Assembly (NCBI GenBank): GCA_003156805.1 | Contig: PMHV01000012.1 | Coordinates: forward strand, 480-59,635 | DNA: 59,156 nucleotides | Origin: Acidobacteriaceae bacterium | GTDB taxonomy: Bacteria > Acidobacteriota > Terriglobia > Terriglobales > Acidobacteriaceae | Direction: 5' to 3' | Shown here: piece after piece, positions 32,020 through 41,203 of the stretch | Layout: each line of letters opens with the position of its first letter | Numbering within the stretch: the stretch's first letter is position 1 | Made by a program: the position numbers and the translations under genes | Notes under the pieces: model-generated | What the model was told of the DNA's origin: nothing | Databases searched by the model: none | Seen by the model: only the letters and a program-made list of their open reading frames with translations

Positions 32020-32658
32020 GTGACCACGCGTCAACACACCGTGCGTCAACCCGAGGTTCGTCAAGACAAGGTTCGTCAATCCCAGGTTCACACTCAACTC
32101 GGCCGAGCGGCAGTGCGGATATTTGCCGCCAATCAGCGCATGAACCAGGTTCTTGTCGAACATCTTGACTCTGCCGCCTGGAGAGCAAAACCGACAGCTA
32201 AACCGCCCGGCACGACCCGAAAAAATACAACCCGCAGCATTGCGGCGATCTTCACGCACATGCACAATGTCCGCTGCAAGTGGGTGAGGCTTACGGCTCC
32301 GCATTTGAAGGTTCCACGGCAGCTCAACCGCGTGCACTGCACACCGCAGCAGGCTCGCGCGGGATTGGCCGAGAGCGCCGCACGCTGCGCGGAGATGCTG
32401 GCGGAAGCGCTCGGTGGTTGTAAGGACGAAGGCCGCGTCGAGAAGTTTCTGAGAGACGGCTGGGCTCGGCCTTGGCCGGTTGGCGTGGAAATGCTGTGCT
32501 ACATGCTGGCTCACGAAGCCCACCATCGGGGGCAGGTTTGTATGCTCGCGCATCAGCTCGGATTCCCGCTGCCGATTGCGGTGACCTCCGGGATCTGGAA
32601 TTGGGAGAAGCTGTGGAAAGAGTGCGGCTGGCCTGGCGGGCCTGGCTGCGATTGCTAA
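32020..32658 (+). CDS. DinB/YfiT-family protein
   Basis: A 212-residue protein starting at a GTG with AGGAAG before it. The four-helix DinB fold is suggested by FAANQRMNQVLVEHLD, the His in IFTHMHNVRCKW and the metal motif AHEAHHRGQVCML. Members are metal-dependent, often thiol-transferase-like enzymes. The first 20 codons are an odd tandem of 15-base units (32041-32100) encoding VRQPEVRQDKVRQSQVH. Function unknown. Confidence 0.75.
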   Translation: MTTRQHTVRQPEVRQDKVRQSQVHTQLGRAAVRIFAANQRMNQVLVEHLDSAAWRAKPTAKPPGTTRKNTTRSIAAIFTHMHNVRCKWVRLTAPHLKVPRQLNRVHCTPQQARAGLAESAARCAEMLAEALGGCKDEGRVEKFLRDGWARPWPVGVEMLCYMLAHEAHHRGQVCMLAHQLGFPLPIAVTSGIWNWEKLWKECGWPGGPGCDC

Positions 32659-32853
32659 GGAATCGGCCGTCTTAAGGGATCGTGAGGGCACAGGCCGCCA
32701 GGTTTCAGCGGCTGATTGTTCCACCAGTCGCCTGTTTCACCAGCCGCCACTGCATTGCGCGGTGTCCTCCCTGCAGCTCCTGCCGGGCCATTTCGGCAGG
32801 CGCGAGCAAGGATTGGAGGAAGAGCTTGTAGACTTGGGTGGAACGCCATTTCT

Positions 32854-34389
32854 ATGCGCCCAAGGAATCATTCACGCCGCGGTCAATACTTTTGGCAATA
32901 CTTTCTCCTGCTCGCGGTGTGGGTTGTGTTCTTATCGTGTGCTTTTTCTGCTGGACAACAGGCGGATCGCGAGACCGACCTGCCGGCGGACGCTCCGAAG
33001 GCGAGCGCCGCCGACTCGAGGAACTTCTTTGCCCGCTGGGCGGAGTTTTACCGCAAGGACTGGTGGGCAACGACGGCTTCGCCGCCGGCTGTTTCCGCGC
33101 CAGATGCGTCTTCGCCACCTCCGTCTTCGCCACCTGCGTCTTCGCCAACCGCGTCTTCGCCAAGTCCGGCACGCCGCGGGCTTCCGTCGCCACTGGATTC
33201 GCCGCCGTTTCCGAACTCGGACTGGTCGTATGGCGGTTCGCCGGTGATTGGCGAGCCGGACACGAACAGCTATCCGCTGATGACGGCCATTAACCAGGCC
33301 AGGAGCCGGACGAAGCTGGATGGATGGATCGATCCGTCTCTGAACTTCAGCACGTCCGCGCATAGCAATGCGCCGGAGGCGAACGATGTCTACGCGAATC
33401 GCTTTGAGCTAAACCAATTTGTTCTCTACGCCGAGCGGCTGCCGGATTCCGTGCAACGCGATCATATCGACTGGGGCTTCCACCTGACCGCGCTGTACGG
33501 CACGGACTATCGCTTTACCACGGGGAAGGGTTACCTGAGCGGCGCGTGGGTGAACGATCACCGGGAGTATGGCTTTGATCCTACGCTGGAATATGTGGAT
33601 GTTTACATTCCGCAGGTGGCGCAGGGGATGAATGTGAGAGTGGGCCGATTTATTTCCGTGCCCGGGATCGAAGCCCAATTGGCGCCCAATAATTACATCT
33701 TCAGCCACTCGCTGCTTTATGCGATCGATCCGTTTACCGACACGGGCCTGATTGCGACGGTCAAGCTGAATGAGCAGTGGCTGATGCAACTCGGCATTAC
33801 CGGCGGCCACGATGTTGCCTTGTGGACGCCGGATGCGAAGCCATCCGGCACGGCCTGCCTGAGCTATACGACCGAATCGGTGAATGACAATTTTTACACC
33901 TGCGCCAATGGGATCAACAACGGCAAGTACGCATACAACAATGTGCAGCAGTATGACGCGACCTGGTATCACAAGTTCTCGAAGACGTGGCATATGGCAA
34001 CCGAGACCTGGTACATGTACGAGCGCGACGTGCCCGCGCTGGGAGGCACGATTCAGCCGGAAACCGGCGCCAATGCCGCGTATTGCCTGCCGGGGGAACA
34101 ACGTTGCACGGCTCCGGAATATGCCGTGGTCAATTTCCTGCAGAAGGAATTTTCAGCGCACGACTTCCTGTCGTTGCGCGGCGACTATCTCGACGATAAA
34201 AAAGGCCAGCGTACGGGCTACGCGACCCGATACTCAGAGAACACGATCATGTGGTGTCATTGGATTGGGACCACGGTGCAGATGCGTCCGGAATTGCGTT
34301 TCGATCGTGCCTGGGATAGGAAGGCTTACGACAACGGCCGGGAGCATAATCAGGTTACCGTGGCGAGCGATCTGATCTTCCACTTTTGA
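32854..34389 (+). CDS. outer-membrane beta-barrel porin, BBP2 type
   Basis: A 511-residue protein from the ATG at 32854. The signal segment is WQYFLLLAVWVVFLSCAFSAG. A Ser/Pro linker made of 15-base DNA repeats (33107-33165) follows, then a barrel starting LDGWIDPSLNFSTSAHS. Family features are NVRVGRFISVPGIEAQLAPN, FSHSLLYAIDPFTDTGLIA and a terminal aromatic strand (VASDLIFHF). Such porins allow diffusion of small solutes. No specific operon partner is seen. Confidence 0.8.
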   Translation: MRPRNHSRRGQYFWQYFLLLAVWVVFLSCAFSAGQQADRETDLPADAPKASAADSRNFFARWAEFYRKDWWATTASPPAVSAPDASSPPPSSPPASSPTASSPSPARRGLPSPLDSPPFPNSDWSYGGSPVIGEPDTNSYPLMTAINQARSRTKLDGWIDPSLNFSTSAHSNAPEANDVYANRFELNQFVLYAERLPDSVQRDHIDWGFHLTALYGTDYRFTTGKGYLSGAWVNDHREYGFDPTLEYVDVYIPQVAQGMNVRVGRFISVPGIEAQLAPNNYIFSHSLLYAIDPFTDTGLIATVKLNEQWLMQLGITGGHDVALWTPDAKPSGTACLSYTTESVNDNFYTCANGINNGKYAYNNVQQYDATWYHKFSKTWHMATETWYMYERDVPALGGTIQPETGANAAYCLPGEQRCTAPEYAVVNFLQKEFSAHDFLSLRGDYLDDKKGQRTGYATRYSENTIMWCHWIGTTVQMRPELRFDRAWDRKAYDNGREHNQVTVASDLIFHF

Positions 34390-34409
34390 GTGGGCGGATT
34401 CTGAATCGC

Positions 34410-34436
34410 CGGAGCGCCGCCGCTCCGCCATTTTGT
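34410..34436 (+). terminator. possible terminator after the porin gene
   Basis: CGGAGCG and CGCTCCG form a 7-pair stem with a CCGC loop, followed by CCATTTTG. It lies between convergent genes. Confidence 0.45.
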
Positions 34437-34450
34437 AGCGCGGCGGTTGG

Positions 34451-35467
34451 CTAGCGCGTGACGCGCTCCAGGCCCTCCTGGGCTCGGCCGAAATCGTGTG
34501 CCAGGGCCAAGGAAGCGCGGTATTCGTCGGCGGCGCCTTGCCGCTCGCCTTGTTTTTCCAGCAATGCACCCAGTAGATAATGCGCCTTGAACGCGGGCGC
34601 GGCCTCGACCATGTTGGGCGAAGACAGATATCGCCGCAACAGTTGCATGGCCAAGGCGGAATCGCGGCCGGTTTTGTACAACATGCCGGCCCCATCGACG
34701 AGGGCATCGGGACGGGCGGCGTTGCCGTCATCATTGCGATCATCGTTGCGGTCGGCGGAACCAACCGTCGGGCGGGTGGCCATGGTGCGCAGCGCGACTT
34801 CCATTTCGTCGAGACGGCCGGTGTGGCGATAAAACAAGGCCAGGTTGAGCCAGGCTTGGGCTCCGTCGTGGCTGGCTTCGATGGCGGCGCGATACTCGCG
34901 CTCGGCCGCGGCGTTGTCTTTATTTTTTTCGGCGAGACGTCCTTTTACCCAGTGGGCCATGGCGGGATTCAAGGGCACCAGAAGCTCGGCTTGGGCACGG
35001 GCTTTGTCTTTGCCTCCGCCTACAATTGCGGGAGCTTCCAGATAAAACTCGGCGAGATCGGACCTGGCCTCCCAACTTTGCGGACTCAGTTCTACCGCGC
35101 GCTCGAACTCGGCGCGAACTTTTTTGGCCATGCCTATGGCGGCGAGAAAGTTGCTGCGGGCGGCTTTTTCTCCGTAGATGCGGCCCAGCCAAAGGTGGTA
35201 GATGCCGTTGGAGGGTTCGAGCGAGACGGCCCTCTCGCATGCCGGGATGCCCGAATCCCAATCGTCGAGAGCGAAATAGGTGCGGCAGAGCAGATTGTAA
35301 GACTGAGCGGTGGGAGTTCCGTGAATTTCTTTCTGCAGAGTCTGAATGGCTTGGTCGGCCTGCCCGGCAGACAGCAGAGCCTGGGCATTCTCGTGGAGAT
35401 GATCGGCCGCGGCGGCAGCTGACAACGCTCCAAGCAGAAATAGCGAAAGCATTTTGAGACACTTCAT
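34451..35467 (-). CDS. exported tetratricopeptide-repeat protein
   Basis: About 338 residues. A signal peptide (MLSLFLLGALSAAAAADH) is followed by about six TPR units (for example AQALLSAGQADQAIQTLQKE, WLNLALFYRHTGRLDEMEVA). Asn/Asp-rich RNDDRNDDGNAARPD interrupts the repeats near residue 240. The start is either the ATG at 35467 or a GTG at 35482 that lies one base after the stop of the adaptor gene; translation is probably coupled. It may help assemble or regulate the linked efflux adaptor. Confidence 0.75.
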   Translation of the reverse strand: MKCLKMLSLFLLGALSAAAAADHLHENAQALLSAGQADQAIQTLQKEIHGTPTAQSYNLLCRTYFALDDWDSGIPACERAVSLEPSNGIYHLWLGRIYGEKAARSNFLAAIGMAKKVRAEFERAVELSPQSWEARSDLAEFYLEAPAIVGGGKDKARAQAELLVPLNPAMAHWVKGRLAEKNKDNAAAEREYRAAIEASHDGAQAWLNLALFYRHTGRLDEMEVALRTMATRPTVGSADRNDDRNDDGNAARPDALVDGAGMLYKTGRDSALAMQLLRRYLSSPNMVEAAPAFKAHYLLGALLEKQGERQGAADEYRASLALAHDFGRAQEGLERVTR

Positions 35468-35483
35468 ATCAGGGCACTTCACG

Positions 35484-36731
35484 TTAAGGCGCCACCCGCA
35501 CGCGGGCGCCATCGGATAAAGGCTTGGAATCGGCTGCGGACAAAGCTACAACCGCGTTTTCAGAAAGTCCAGAGGTGATCTCGACCCGGGTCAGGTTTTG
35601 CAGAGAAATCTCGACTTCGCGGCGTTGCAGACGGCCGTCGACGACCTGGTAAACATAGGGCTTGTTGTCATCCATGCGCACGGCCTCGCGCAGCAGGGTA
35701 AGCACGGCGTTATGTTCAGCGGTGATGATGGTCACGCCGACATTGACGTTGGGCAGCAGCCGCAGGTCGCGATTATCGACCGCGCAGGTAACCTCGCCCA
35801 CGTTGCGCGCGCCGCGTAGCTTCACGGTGGAGGGAATGGAGCTGACGGCTCCCTTCCAGGTGCGGCCCGGGATTGCGTCCCAGGTGATTTCGATTTTCTG
35901 CCCTTGGGCGAGGTGTCCGATGTCGGGCTCGTCGACGAAGGTGCGCACCAGCATTTGAGAAAGATCGCCTTCCTGCAGGAGCAAGTCTCCGGTTTGCACG
36001 TAAGCGCCCTGCTTCACGGGCAGGGAATAAACAATGCCATCAAAAGGCGCGCGCACGCTGGATTTCAGAAGCACATCGTGGGCGTCGTCGTACGCCGCTT
36101 GTGCCTCGGCGCCTTGCGCCTGGACCTTGGCAACCTCGGGCTGCGAGTAGCGGTCTTTTTTCTTCCGCTCGAGCAGAGTGACGTCGGTCTGAGCACTGTG
36201 CAAAGCGTCGGCGGCCTGCTTGACTTCGCCCGCGGAGGCGGCGCCTTGCTGCTGCAGGCGCTGGAAGGCATCGAAGTTGCGTTGCGCGGTGTCGCGCGCG
36301 CTGCGGGCTTTGGCGAGCTGGGCGTCGAGGGTGAGGACTTCTTCCTGGGTGCCCCCGATTTTCAGAACGCTCTGATCGGACTGAGCGGCTTTGATTTGGG
36401 CCTCGGCGCGTGCGGCTTGACTGTTCGCGCTGGCGTCGTCAAGCGCAAGCAGCAACTGGCCGCGCCGAACGTGGTCGCCTTCTTTCACCAGGAGGCGCTT
36501 CACGGTAGTGGCCACGGGCGCGTGCGCTTCAAAATTGCGGATCGGCTCGAGCTTGCCGTTGGTGGTAATCAAACTGCGAATGAGGCTGCGCTCTACGGTA
36601 GTGGCGCGGATTGTCAGCGGCGCTTTGCGCATCGACACGGGGACGACTACGGCGGCTGCGACTACGCCCAGCGCAAGCCACCTCCACCGCCGACGCGCCG
36701 GCGGATGCGAATTGTGATTATTTCCGGGCAA
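35484..36731 (-). CDS. HlyD/RND-type periplasmic adaptor
   Basis: A 415-residue membrane-fusion protein. One N-terminal membrane helix (WLALGVVAAAVVVPVSM), a split lipoyl/biotinyl-like domain (LLVKEGDHVRRGQLLLALDD and VRAPFDGIVYSLPVKQGAYV), a coiled-coil hairpin between them, and beta-barrel and membrane-proximal domains follow. The start is a TTG without a strong ribosome site. No inner-membrane pump gene is adjacent, which is unusual. Confidence 0.85.
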   Translation of the reverse strand: MPGNNHNSHPPARRRWRWLALGVVAAAVVVPVSMRKAPLTIRATTVERSLIRSLITTNGKLEPIRNFEAHAPVATTVKRLLVKEGDHVRRGQLLLALDDASANSQAARAEAQIKAAQSDQSVLKIGGTQEEVLTLDAQLAKARSARDTAQRNFDAFQRLQQQGAASAGEVKQAADALHSAQTDVTLLERKKKDRYSQPEVAKVQAQGAEAQAAYDDAHDVLLKSSVRAPFDGIVYSLPVKQGAYVQTGDLLLQEGDLSQMLVRTFVDEPDIGHLAQGQKIEITWDAIPGRTWKGAVSSIPSTVKLRGARNVGEVTCAVDNRDLRLLPNVNVGVTIITAEHNAVLTLLREAVRMDDNKPYVYQVVDGRLQRREVEISLQNLTRVEITSGLSENAVVALSAADSKPLSDGARVRVAP

Positions 36732-36947
36732 CTGATTTTCTTTTAGAATTCGGCAGGAACAGCTGTAAGCATTAATTTACCATTCCAGGTGGTACAAAAA
36801 GAATAGATGCTGTTCGGTGCCAGTTAACCATTAGATGCGGCTAGGGGGTGGCTGGATACTCTATCTCGAACGCGTATCCCGCGCCGAGGTGAAGGGAAGT
36901 ACAGGTTGGCCGGCCACCCGACGAAGCGCAATTTCTACCTCACCCGC

Positions 36948-36960
36948 TACAATACTCTCA
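36948..36960 (+). promoter_or_regulatory. -10 box directly before queF
   Basis: TACAAT (36948-36953) ends 6 bases before the queF ATG. No Shine-Dalgarno site is present, so the mRNA is probably leaderless. A -35 box is not clear. Confidence 0.5.
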
Positions 36961-37442
36961 TGCCGAAGCCGCGCCGCTACACGCCGGAACATGCCGCTGC
37001 CGGACTCGATGCCGATTTCCCTGAGATTGAAACCTGGCCCAACCAGTTTCCTGGCTACGAAATCGTGATTGAAGATCCGGAGTTCACGTCGGTTTGTCCG
37101 AAGACCGGCTTGCCGGATTTTGGCGTGATCACGCTTCGCTACATGCCGGATCAGTTGTGCCTGGAACTGAAATCGCTGAAAGAATACCTGCACGCGTACC
37201 GCAACCTCGGCATTTTTCAAGAGAACATCGTGAACCGCGTGCTGGAAGATGTGGTGCAGTGGGCCAAGCCCGTGTGGGCTGAGGTGAAAGGCGAGTTCAG
37301 GCCGCGCGGCGGAATCTCGACTGCGGTGCTCGCGCGCTGGCCGCGCCCCAAGACAGGCGCGGAAAAGCTCTTGACCGCGAAGATGACCGCGAAGATCGCT
37401 AAGGGTTCGCGAAGGACGCAAAGAACAGCGGGCGGGTCTTAG
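36960..37442 (+). CDS. queF: NADPH-dependent preQ0 reductase QueF
   Basis: A 160-residue type I QueF. Catalytic Cys in [15 protein letters not shown] and the NADPH/substrate motif [15 protein letters not shown] are intact. It reduces 7-cyano-7-deazaguanine to preQ1 for queuosine in tRNA. The start at 36960 is chosen for its -10 box; a TTG frame is open to 36906. After the normal end ([19 protein letters not shown]) comes a tail of about 28 residues rich in Lys/Arg/Thr encoded by a dispersed repeat (37386-37424). The last 4 bases overlap the convergent kinase gene. Confidence 0.9.
   Translation: MPKPRRYTPEHAAAGLDADFPEIETWPNQFPGYEIVIEDPEFTSVCPKTGLPDFGVITLRYMPDQLCLELKSLKEYLHAYRNLGIFQENIVNRVLEDVVQWAKPVWAEVKGEFRPRGGISTAVLARWPRPKTGAEKLLTAKMTAKIAKGSRRTQRTAGGS
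37386..37424. repeat. dispersed repeat, copy B, inside queF
   Basis: It matches 655-693 at 36 of 39 positions and encodes the C-terminal extension of QueF ([13 protein letters not shown]). Confidence 0.8.
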
Positions 37443-40360
37443 CGCAGCTTCGCGTACTCTGCCTTGGCTTGTTTGAGCAACGGTAGGTCTGCGTCGGCGT
37501 TCTTCCAAAGCGCGAGAAAATCTTGATAAGCCATTTTCGCTTTGCCGGTTTCGCCCGCTAGAGCATAAGCGCGGGCCAAGCCCAGGTGAGCAAGCGAGCC
37601 GATGGGCTCATTTCCGACCACGCCGGGGTGGTCGAGAATCTTCTGGAACTCAGCGGCTGCGGCGCTGCCTTGCTTGGCCGCGAGATAGGCTTCACCGCGC
37701 AGGTAAACCGGATACAAAACAAAATTCAAGTTCTGCGACGCTGCGCCCAACTCGTAGGGAGCAGATGGGGCAAGCGCCGCGATGGCTTTGCCAGCGTCCC
37801 CGGCATGGAGCGCAATGGCAGCGTGGATCATGGGCAGATAATCGAACTGCGCGATGGTGTCTTCGGGAAGGCGTTTGTTGACTTCTTCGGCAAGCCGCGC
37901 AGCCTGCGCGGAATCGCCGGCCAGCGCCAGAGCAATGGCAGCCATGGCGTTCACATCTCTGCCATTCGAAAGAGCGAGCGCGGCCTGAGCCTCCGCCTTG
38001 GCCGAAGCCGTGCCGCCCACCAGCGCATCGCGCACAGCGGCTTCCGCATCGTAACCGGCGGCGGTTTCTTTCTCGTCGGCGCGCTGTGCGGATTCAGCCG
38101 CGCGCCGCGTCAATTCGCGCGCCTTGGCAAACTCGCCCCCATAGGCGGCGGTATCGGCCTGGTAATAAAGGACGATGTCTTCGTAGCCCGGCTTGCCCAT
38201 TAGGCTGGCGGCCTCGCGCTGCATTCCGGCGGTATCGTGTTGCAGAAAATCCACCAGGTAAAGGGTGGCGTGATTCAGCGGCGAATCGAGATTGCGGGCG
38301 TGCGCCTCCTGCGCCGTGGCCTGCGCTTCATCGAGGCGATTGCAGGAAAGAAAGGCGCTCACTAGATTGCCATAGCTGGTGCCGCTTGCGGGATTGAGCT
38401 TCAGGGTTTGCTGGGAAAACGTAAGTCCGCGGTCGTAGTCTCCGAGACCGTTGTAGATGACTGCGAGATTGTTCGACGGAATGTGGTCGCGCGGATAAGT
38501 CTGTGCCCACAACTCATAGGACTGGCGAGCCGCCTCCAGATTGCCGGTAACGAAATGCCCGTAATGCGAGGCGATGTAAAACTTCTCGCGCTCGCTTACG
38601 CGCTCGCGCAATTCAAACGCCTTGCTGATATTTTCGCTGGCGCGCACGGTTTCGTTCAGGTTGAAGTAGTTCGCTCCGAGGCGCGCGTAAGCCATGGCGA
38701 AGTTCGGGTCGAGGCTGATGGCGCGTTGAAACAACGGAATCGCAGCCGCGTAATCGTTCTTTACGATCTGCGCCCGATAGCCGAGGCTGTAAGCCTGCAA
38801 GGCTTCGAGCGACGGCGTGGTCACATTTTCAGCGGGTGCATCATACTTCTGCACCGAAGCCAGCGATTCGCCCAGCTTGCTGCGGATTTGCGCCGCCACT
38901 TTTCCCAGCGCATCGAGAACCTGGTTCTTGTCCTTGGCCTCGGCATTGGCGCTGGCCAGCACTTCTCCGGTGGCGCAGTTCACCGCCTTCAAGGTGAGAA
39001 GATACTGTGTGCCCACCTGGCTGATAGTTCCATCCAGGACGGCGGCGCTGGCGGTACGCTGACAGACTTCGCGCCCCAGTTGATGGGTAAGGCGCACGTC
39101 TTTGTTCTTGTCTTTTCCGTTGTCTTTGTCATGCGCGTCTGCGGGTTGGGCCATCAGGGCGAGGGTCTGCGCTATACGCTGGTCCGAGAGCAGATTCAAG
39201 AAAGGCGACTGTTCCAGTTGTGCCGCGAGTCCCAATCGCAGGGTGCCGTCGAAAACAGAGTCGCCGGTGGTATTGGCGAAATCGGCGAGCACGATCGTAT
39301 CTTTGTCGGTGAGCTTGGGCGTACGGCGCGAATGGAAATAGATGCCGCCGGCAATGACGGCAGCGATCGCGAAAAGCGCGGGCACAATTCTCCGCAGCCA
39401 GTTTCCGCCTGCCGCCGGTGCGGGCTTTGGGCCAGAGGCCGGACCCTGCGTGTCCATCACGGCTTCCGGCATCGTCCCGGAATGGTGGGTATCGGTGTCG
39501 CGTTTCAGGCGTTGCAGTTCGGCGCGCATCTCCGCCGCGCTCTGATAGCGAAGGTTGCGTTCTTTTTCCAAGGCGCGAGAGATGATGCGTTCCAGTTCCG
39601 CGGGCAGATCGGGATTGATGCGCACAGGCGCCACCGGTTGCCGCTCAAGAATGGCGTTGAAGATCACTCCCGAACTCTCGCCGCGAAACGGCAACGCCCC
39701 GGTCGCCATTTCGTAGAGCACGGCGCCAAAGGAAAAGAGATCGGTGCGCGCGTCAAGTTCTTTCGCCCGCACTTGTTCGGGAGACATGTAGGCGACTGTG
39801 CCCACCGCAGATCCTGGGCTGGTCAGGTGCTGTTCCTGGACGGTGGTCTGCGTGTTGGCCGCCGCCATCTGGCTGGAAGAACTGGCCCCGGGCGTCACTT
39901 TGGCCAATCCGAAGTCGAGAATCTTGGCGTGACCGCGCCCGGTCACAAAAATGTTGGCCGGCTTGATGTCGCGGTGCACGATTCCTTTGGCGTGCGCGGC
40001 ATCGAGCGCGTCGGCGATTTCGATCGCCAAGGGGAGGAGCGTCTCGGTATCGAGAGGACGACCGGCGATGCGGTGCTTCAGAGTGATGCCGTCCAGAAAC
40101 TCCATGGCGATAAACGACTGATCGTCCTCCTTGCCGATCTCGTAGATGGTGCAGATGTTGGGATGGTTCAGAGCTGAAGCGGCGCGGGCCTCGCGGCGGA
40201 AGCGCTCCAAGGCCTGGGCGTCTCGCGCCATTTCATCGGGAAGGAACTTGAGGGCAACGAAGCGGCCGAGCTCGGTGTCCTCGGCCTTGTAGACCACGCC
40301 CATGCCACCGCCGCCGAGCTTCTCGACAATTAGGTAGTGCGAGATGGTTTGGCCAATCAT
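37439..40360 (-). CDS. Ser/Thr protein kinase with C-terminal TPR region
   Basis: A 973-residue PknB-like kinase. Kinase domain at residues about 8-275: glycine loop [20 protein letters not shown] lysine, catalytic loop [13 protein letters not shown] in ILDFGLAK, and MSPEQ. A single membrane helix lies near residue 330 ([18 protein letters not shown]). The outer part holds a domain like that of periplasmic sensor-kinase fusions ([16 protein letters not shown]...) and then many TPRs. The topology puts the kinase in the cytosol and the TPRs outside. Such proteins are abundant in Acidobacteriota. Target unknown. Confidence 0.9.
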   Translation of the reverse strand: MIGQTISHYLIVEKLGGGGMGVVYKAEDTELGRFVALKFLPDEMARDAQALERFRREARAASALNHPNICTIYEIGKEDDQSFIAMEFLDGITLKHRIAGRPLDTETLLPLAIEIADALDAAHAKGIVHRDIKPANIFVTGRGHAKILDFGLAKVTPGASSSSQMAAANTQTTVQEQHLTSPGSAVGTVAYMSPEQVRAKELDARTDLFSFGAVLYEMATGALPFRGESSGVIFNAILERQPVAPVRINPDLPAELERIISRALEKERNLRYQSAAEMRAELQRLKRDTDTHHSGTMPEAVMDTQGPASGPKPAPAAGGNWLRRIVPALFAIAAVIAGGIYFHSRRTPKLTDKDTIVLADFANTTGDSVFDGTLRLGLAAQLEQSPFLNLLSDQRIAQTLALMAQPADAHDKDNGKDKNKDVRLTHQLGREVCQRTASAAVLDGTISQVGTQYLLTLKAVNCATGEVLASANAEAKDKNQVLDALGKVAAQIRSKLGESLASVQKYDAPAENVTTPSLEALQAYSLGYRAQIVKNDYAAAIPLFQRAISLDPNFAMAYARLGANYFNLNETVRASENISKAFELRERVSEREKFYIASHYGHFVTGNLEAARQSYELWAQTYPRDHIPSNNLAVIYNGLGDYDRGLTFSQQTLKLNPASGTSYGNLVSAFLSCNRLDEAQATAQEAHARNLDSPLNHATLYLVDFLQHDTAGMQREAASLMGKPGYEDIVLYYQADTAAYGGEFAKARELTRRAAESAQRADEKETAAGYDAEAAVRDALVGGTASAKAEAQAALALSNGRDVNAMAAIALALAGDSAQAARLAEEVNKRLPEDTIAQFDYLPMIHAAIALHAGDAGKAIAALAPSAPYELGAASQNLNFVLYPVYLRGEAYLAAKQGSAAAAEFQKILDHPGVVGNEPIGSLAHLGLARAYALAGETGKAKMAYQDFLALWKNADADLPLLKQAKAEYAKLR

Positions 40361-40464
40361 CAGGGACGCGCGAAACGGTCCGTTGTTTCGGAGCGCCCAT
40401 CATAAGGAGGCAGCTTCAATCAAGTCAACGCTGCGAAGGCGGTGGTGAGCAGGCCGCAAGTCGC

Positions 40465-40794
40465 TCAGCGGGAAGTGGCGAGCGCCCGTGGCTGGATCCG
40501 TTCGATCTCGGCTCCGTGCTTGGCCTTTACTCGGCTTACTTCGTGCGCACCCTGCAAATTCAGCCAGAACTGGTCCGTCGTGCCAAAGAAACGGGACAGC
40601 CGGACCGCGGTATCGGCGCTGATTCCGCGCCGTTCCAGAACAATGTCATTGATGCGAGGCGCGGGAACACGCAACCGCTTCGCCAACTCGTACACCGACA
40701 TGCCCAGCGGCTTCAGGAATTCCTCGCGCAAAATCTCGCCAGGATGAACTCTCCAGGCCGGCGCGCCTTTTCTTGGAATGTCTTCGTGTCCCAT
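40465..40794 (-). CDS. higA: HigA-type antitoxin
   Basis: A 109-residue XRE helix-turn-helix protein of the HigA/VapI group: VHPGEILREEFLKPLGMSVY, ELAKRLRVPAPRINDIV, then ISADTAVRLSRFFGTTDQFW. GAGGTGA precedes the ATG. It lies 43 bases after higB in the reversed toxin-first order typical of HigBA. Confidence 0.9.
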   Translation of the reverse strand: MGHEDIPRKGAPAWRVHPGEILREEFLKPLGMSVYELAKRLRVPAPRINDIVLERRGISADTAVRLSRFFGTTDQFWLNLQGAHEVSRVKAKHGAEIERIQPRALATSR

Positions 40795-40837
40795 GTCGGG
40801 TCACCTCGTTCGGATTTAACTGCGATGTTCTCAGCTG

Positions 40838-41113
40838 CTAGTGATAGTCCGTGATTTCGACCTCGAACGCGTCGCGACCGCGCCACGCGAAGCAAATTCG
40901 GTACTGATCGTTGATACGAATGCTGTATTTTCCCAGCCGATCACCTTTCAATTTTTCCAGCCGGTTGCCGGGCGGGCACATTAAATCGTTCAGTTCCAGG
41001 GCGCTGTCGAGCATCGCCAGCTTCCGCCTCGTCACGTTGGCCGGTGGCGCACCCTTGGTCTTTCCCCTTTTCCAGATTTCCGCCGTGTTTTTATTGGCGA
41101 AACTCTTGATCAC
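40838..41113 (-). CDS. higB: HigB/RelE-type toxin
   Basis: A 91-residue RelE-superfamily toxin: ELNDLMCPPGNRLEKLKGDR, GKYSIRINDQYRICFAW and EVEITDYH at the end. It cuts mRNA at the ribosome in known members. The start is GTG at 41113, which coincides with the expected transcription start; no separate ribosome site exists. Confidence 0.9.
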   Translation of the reverse strand: MIKSFANKNTAEIWKRGKTKGAPPANVTRRKLAMLDSALELNDLMCPPGNRLEKLKGDRLGKYSIRINDQYRICFAWRGRDAFEVEITDYH

Positions 41114-41119
41114 CTTCTG

Positions 41120-41148
41120 ATATTAATGCTGTCCGTTAATAACGTCAA
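41120..41148 (-). promoter_or_regulatory. higBA promoter, probably leaderless
   Basis: On the minus strand TTGACG (41143-41148), 17 bases, TAATAT (41120-41125). Transcription should start 7 bases on, at the GTG of higB. The palindromic GTTATTAAC lies between the boxes and could bind HigA. Confidence 0.75.
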
Positions 41149-41203
41149 TCGTTAAAAACGAGAGCCTCTTTCGTCCGCATGCCCATGCTATATTCGCTCG
41201 ACC

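Noticed and set aside
36780-36960. A preQ1 riboswitch upstream of queF
   Set aside because: No preQ1 riboswitch core was found, and the -10 box lies just before the ATG, leaving no leader.
38408-40177. A 589-residue plus-strand frame opposite the kinase gene
   Set aside because: The kinase motifs and TPRs are on the minus strand; the plus frame is low in complexity with no ribosome site or known motif.
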